Source of the DNA: Bacteroidota bacterium
GTDB taxonomy: Bacteria; Bacteroidota; Bacteroidia; Flavobacteriales_F; PHOS-HE28
Assembly (NCBI GenBank): GCA_023418095.1
Contig: JAEZDL010000081.1
Location: 1 to 7,931, forward strand
Reading direction: 5' to 3'
Length of the DNA stretch: 7,931 nt
Made by a program: the position numbers and the translations under genes. Shown here piece by piece: positions 5,545-7,931 of the stretch. The notes under the pieces were generated by a model. The model saw nothing but the letters and a program-made list of their open reading frames with translations. It searched no databases and was not told the DNA's origin. Each line of letters opens with the position of its first letter. Position 1 is the first letter of the stretch.

Positions 5545-6585
5545 ATGATCCGAAAGGCAGCATTTGCGCTCGTTGGGTTATTCGTTATCGGTTGGACATT
5601 CGTGCCTACGCCTTACCCTTTCCCGGAATTACCACTATTTCCACCAGTTCCCGATCGAGATCTGGTGATCACCGTGGAAGGCGCCGATCTTGGAAAACAC
5701 CTGTTCTACGATGAGCGCTTGAGCGCAGATAGTTCGATCGCCTGCGCTTCGTGTCACCGGCAGGAATTCGCGTTCAGCGGCGGACCTGATCGATCCAGTG
5801 CAGGGATCAATGGACAGTTGACCCAGCGGAACGCGATGCCGCTTTTCAATCTATTGTGGTACGATCGCTTCTTTTGGGATGGTAGGGCCGGGGATCTTGA
5901 AGAGCAGATCCTGCATCCCGTACGCGATCCTTCGGAAATGGGATCCACATGGGCCGAAGTCGCGCAACGGATCGGTTCGGATCATTTCTATCAAGAGAAA
6001 TTCAACGTGATCTTTCCCGGACAAGTGATCGACAGTTCGTTGATCGCAAATGCGATCGCCCAATTCCTTGGAACACTCGTCTCCTATCGATCGAAGTACG
6101 ATCGGGTGCTCGCAGGAATGGATCGATTCACAGAGGATGAACTGGAAGGTTTCATTCTGATCAACGACATGACCAAAGGCGATTGCCTGCATTGTCACAC
6201 CACCGATGCCGACGCGTTGGGTACGAAAGGAACATTCAGCAACAATGGCCTCGATCCATTCTCCGATCCCGGTCTCGGCGGTTACACCAACGATCCGCGT
6301 GATGTTGGAAAGTTCAAGATCCCCTCACTGCGCAATGTCGGCCTTACCGCGCCCTATATGCACGATGGCCGTTTCGCCACCCTGAACGAAGTTCTGGATT
6401 TCTACAGTGAAGGCGTTCATGCGACAGAGAACGTCGACAGTAAAATGGGGCTTCCAGGAAGACGGTCACCCGCGTTGAACGAAGAAGAGAAGCGAAAGAT
6501 CATTGCCTTTCTGCATACGCTGACGGATACAACCTTCACGAAAGATCCGGAATTCAGCGACCCCATAATTAAAAACTGCAGGTGA
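5545..6585 (+). CDS. Di-heme cytochrome c peroxidase / MauG-family protein
   Basis: A 346-residue periplasmic di-heme protein of the bacterial cytochrome c peroxidase/MauG family, which reduces hydrogen peroxide or uses it for oxidation through a high-valent iron pair. An N-terminal hydrophobic segment (about 5-20) serves as signal or anchor. Heme sites are CASCH (67-71) and CLHCH (214-218). Other family marks are FFWDGRA (109-115) with W111 expected between the hemes, HPVRDPSEM (124-132) with E131 at the peroxide site, and LRNVGLTAPYMHDGRFATL (262-280). Where classical peroxidases have a Met ligand after this segment, the sequence reads DFYSEG with Y287, as in MauG; this alignment is by eye. 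No Shine-Dalgarno site is seen; the 7-nt gap to the upstream gene suggests coupling. A hairpin CACGA-TTGA-TCGTG (5529-5542) spans the upstream stop codon. The stop abuts that of ychF on the other strand. Confidence 0.93.
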   Translation: MIRKAAFALVGLFVIGWTFVPTPYPFPELPLFPPVPDRDLVITVEGADLGKHLFYDERLSADSSIACASCHRQEFAFSGGPDRSSAGINGQLTQRNAMPLFNLLWYDRFFWDGRAGDLEEQILHPVRDPSEMGSTWAEVAQRIGSDHFYQEKFNVIFPGQVIDSSLIANAIAQFLGTLVSYRSKYDRVLAGMDRFTEDELEGFILINDMTKGDCLHCHTTDADALGTKGTFSNNGLDPFSDPGLGGYTNDPRDVGKFKIPSLRNVGLTAPYMHDGRFATLNEVLDFYSEGVHATENVDSKMGLPGRRSPALNEEEKRKIIAFLHTLTDTTFTKDPEFSDPIIKNCR

Positions 6586-7683
6586 TCACACGTTGAACAG
6601 GAAGTGCATCACGTCGCCATCCTGCACCACATACTCCTTCCCTTCCACGCGTAGTTTGCCGGCGGCGCGGCATGCCGCTTCACTTCCGAGCCGTACGAAA
6701 TCGTCGTAGCTCATCACTTCCGCGCGGATGAAGCCTTTCTCGAAATCGCTGTGGATCACGCCTGCGGCTTTCGGACCGGTATCGCCTTCGTGGATCGTCC
6801 ATGCGCGCACTTCCTTTTCTCCTGCGGTGAAATAGGTGCGCAGTTTCAGTAGGCGATATGCTGCGCGGATCAGTTTGTTCACGCCGGGTTCATCGAGCCC
6901 GATATCCTCCAGGAAGACCTTTCTTTCCTCCGGATCTTCCAGCGTTGCGATCTCCGCTTCGATCGCAGCGGTCACCACCATCACCTCGGCATTCTCGTTG
7001 GCTACGGCTTTCTTCACCGCTTCCACGTAGGCGTTGCCGGTGGTGGCGCTTTTCTCATCCACGTTGCACACATAAAGCACCGGCTTCGCGGTGAGCAGCT
7101 GGAATTCCTCGATCAGTTCACCATCCTCCTTCGTATCGATCGCAGCGCGTGCGCTTTCACCTTTGATCAATGTGTCTTTGATCCTTGTCAGAAGATCGAA
7201 CCGCTTCTTCGCATCCTTATCGCCGGTCGATGCCGCGCGCTGCAGTTTCGCGATCCGCGCTTCCACCGTTTCCAGATCCTTCAATTGAAGCTCGATATCG
7301 ATCACTTCCTTGTCGCGCACCGGATCGACATTTCCGTCAACGTGAACAACGTTCGGATCATCGAAACAGCGAAGCACATGCAGGATCGCATCGCACTCGC
7401 GGATGTTGCCCAGGAACTGGTTGCCGAGACCTTCACCCTTGCTCGCGCCCTTCACCAATCCAGCGATGTCCACGATCTCCACGGTGGTGGGCAGCACGCG
7501 TTGTGGCTTCACCAATTCGGCGAGTTTGTTCAACCGCGCATCGGGAACGGTGATCGTGCCCACGTTGGGTTCGATCGTGCAGAAAGGGAAATTCGCGGCC
7601 TGCGCCTTCGCGTTGCTGAGGCAGTTGAAAAGCGTGCTTTTACCGACATTCGGCAAGCCTACGATGCCGCATTTGAGAGCCAT
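6586..7683 (-). CDS. ychF: Redox-regulated ATPase YchF (OLA1 family)
   Basis: Complete at 365 residues, the normal family length. YchF is an Obg-related P-loop protein that binds ribosomes and prefers ATP to GTP. Visible: Walker A GLPNVGKST (9-17), the G3 motif DIAGL (72-76), His114 in NVVHVDGN (reported as catalytic in E. coli YchF), and a G4 position that reads NVDE (207-210) instead of NKxD, which explains the ATP preference. A helical insert lies near 130-180 and the TGS-like domain is C-terminal (about 282-365), ending YVVQDGDVMHFLFNV. The start at 7683 gives the canonical MALKCGIVGLPNVGKST N-terminus. An AAGGA sits 10 nt upstream (complement of 7694-7698), a usable Shine-Dalgarno site. 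It is transcribed alone, divergent from the YjbR-like gene and convergent with the cytochrome gene. Confidence 0.98.
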   Translation of the reverse strand: MALKCGIVGLPNVGKSTLFNCLSNAKAQAANFPFCTIEPNVGTITVPDARLNKLAELVKPQRVLPTTVEIVDIAGLVKGASKGEGLGNQFLGNIRECDAILHVLRCFDDPNVVHVDGNVDPVRDKEVIDIELQLKDLETVEARIAKLQRAASTGDKDAKKRFDLLTRIKDTLIKGESARAAIDTKEDGELIEEFQLLTAKPVLYVCNVDEKSATTGNAYVEAVKKAVANENAEVMVVTAAIEAEIATLEDPEERKVFLEDIGLDEPGVNKLIRAAYRLLKLRTYFTAGEKEVRAWTIHEGDTGPKAAGVIHSDFEKGFIRAEVMSYDDFVRLGSEAACRAAGKLRVEGKEYVVQDGDVMHFLFNV

Positions 7684-7709
7684 GTCCTCGTGATCCTTTG
7701 AAATGATCC

Positions 7710-7726
7710 AACGCCCGATCGGCGTT
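7710..7726. promoter_or_regulatory. Small inverted repeat in the ychF / yjbR-like divergent gap
   Basis: AACGCC and GGCGTT pair as a 6-bp stem around CGATC in the 112-bp gap between the divergent genes. In a ychF transcript it would lie about 27 nt before the start codon. It could be an operator or a leader hairpin; in a genome this rich in GATC palindromes it may also be chance. Confidence 0.3.
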
Positions 7727-7795
7727 AGCGGCCGCGAAAGTAGCCCTTCTTCCGCGGTATTGCGTGCGATCGGAGCCGCCGGTTACCTTTCGCCG

Positions 7796-7931
7796 ATGGA
7801 CCTACAGAACGTGCGCGAGATGGCGCTGGACATGCCTGGCACCGCCGAGAAGGATCATTTCGGCCGGCCGAGCTACAGCGTGAAAAAGAAGATATACATG
7901 ACCTTCTGGATCGAGGAACGGCGCGCCGTGC
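7796..7931 (+). CDS. MmcQ/YjbR family protein, 3'-truncated by the window edge
   Basis: Only the first 45 residues are present. MDLQNVREMALDMPGTAEKDHFGRPSYSVKKKIYMTFWIEE fits the start of the MmcQ/YjbR family: a short helix ending in LPG-like 'MPGTAEKDHFG', then 'PSYSVKKKIYMTF', the first beta strands of the fold. Members are small (about 115-120 residues) with a double-wing DNA-binding-like fold and no established biochemical role. The ATG at 7796 gives the standard family N-terminus. No Shine-Dalgarno site is evident. Confidence 0.8.
   Translation, partial: MDLQNVREMALDMPGTAEKDHFGRPSYSVKKKIYMTFWIEERRAV

Noticed and set aside
4698..5546. Open frame of 282 codons on the minus strand opposite the T9SS protein gene
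   Set aside because: The plus-strand product has a signal peptide and a recognisable sorting domain. The minus-strand product is rich in His, Arg and Ile from GATC-laden DNA and has no domain.
7760..7791. Possible Bacteroidota promoter for the YjbR-like gene: TTG (7760-7762), 21-bp spacer, TACCTTTC (7784-7791)
   Set aside because: The -7 box differs from TAnnTTTG at the last base and lies only 4 bp before the ATG, which would need a leaderless transcript. Too weak to annotate.
1..7931. A defence island, CRISPR array, toxin-antitoxin pair or biosynthetic cluster
   Set aside because: All complete genes belong to housekeeping, envelope-lipid or redox families. No spacer-like direct repeats, nucleases, transposases or recombinases are visible.

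Overview
The window looks like chromosomal DNA of a GC-rich member of the Bacteroidota, probably near the Flavobacteriales. Three things point there. One secreted protein carries a type IX secretion (T9SS) C-terminal sorting domain. TypA has the 'SDDKTAIAP' variant typical of that phylum as I remember it. Strong Shine-Dalgarno sites are mostly lacking. By eye the GC content is in the mid-to-high 50s percent. No tRNA, rRNA, CRISPR array, prophage or transposase gene is visible.

Layout. 1-1305 (+): C-terminal three quarters of the ribosome-associated GTPase TypA/BipA, followed by a tandem octamer tract and a strong intrinsic terminator (1355-1389). 1390-1763: a gene-free stretch full of hairpin-forming repeats. 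1764-4543 (+): a two-gene cassette overlapping by 4 bp, made of a five-helix membrane phosphoglycerol-transferase-like (LtaS-family) sulfatase and a soluble diacylglycerol-kinase-family lipid kinase. 4629-6585 (+): a probable two-gene unit of a T9SS-sorted secreted protein of unknown function and a di-heme cytochrome c peroxidase/MauG-family protein. 6586-7683 (-): the complete ATPase YchF, convergent with the cytochrome gene with no intergenic base. 7796-end (+): the first 45 codons of a MmcQ/YjbR-family protein, divergent from ychF.

How the genes may work together. The best-supported link is sulfatase plus lipid kinase: LtaS-type enzymes move a phospho-headgroup from a phospholipid and leave diacylglycerol, which a diacylglycerol kinase returns to phosphatidic acid. 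The secreted protein and the peroxidase probably share a transcript and both act outside the cytoplasm, but no common pathway can be read from sequence.

The most unusual signals are in the DNA itself. GATC occurs about 195 times by hand count (about one per 41 bp, against roughly 30 expected), including at least nine copies of the octamer GCGATCGC. A short palindromic repeat of a widespread intergenic family is translated in frame inside the sulfatase gene, with relatives in the 1390-1763 spacer. That spacer also holds an element of about 116 bp closed by complementary ends that resembles a repeat I associate with Bacteroidota genomes. I see no clear new defence or mobile system; most of the protein-coding content belongs to known families.
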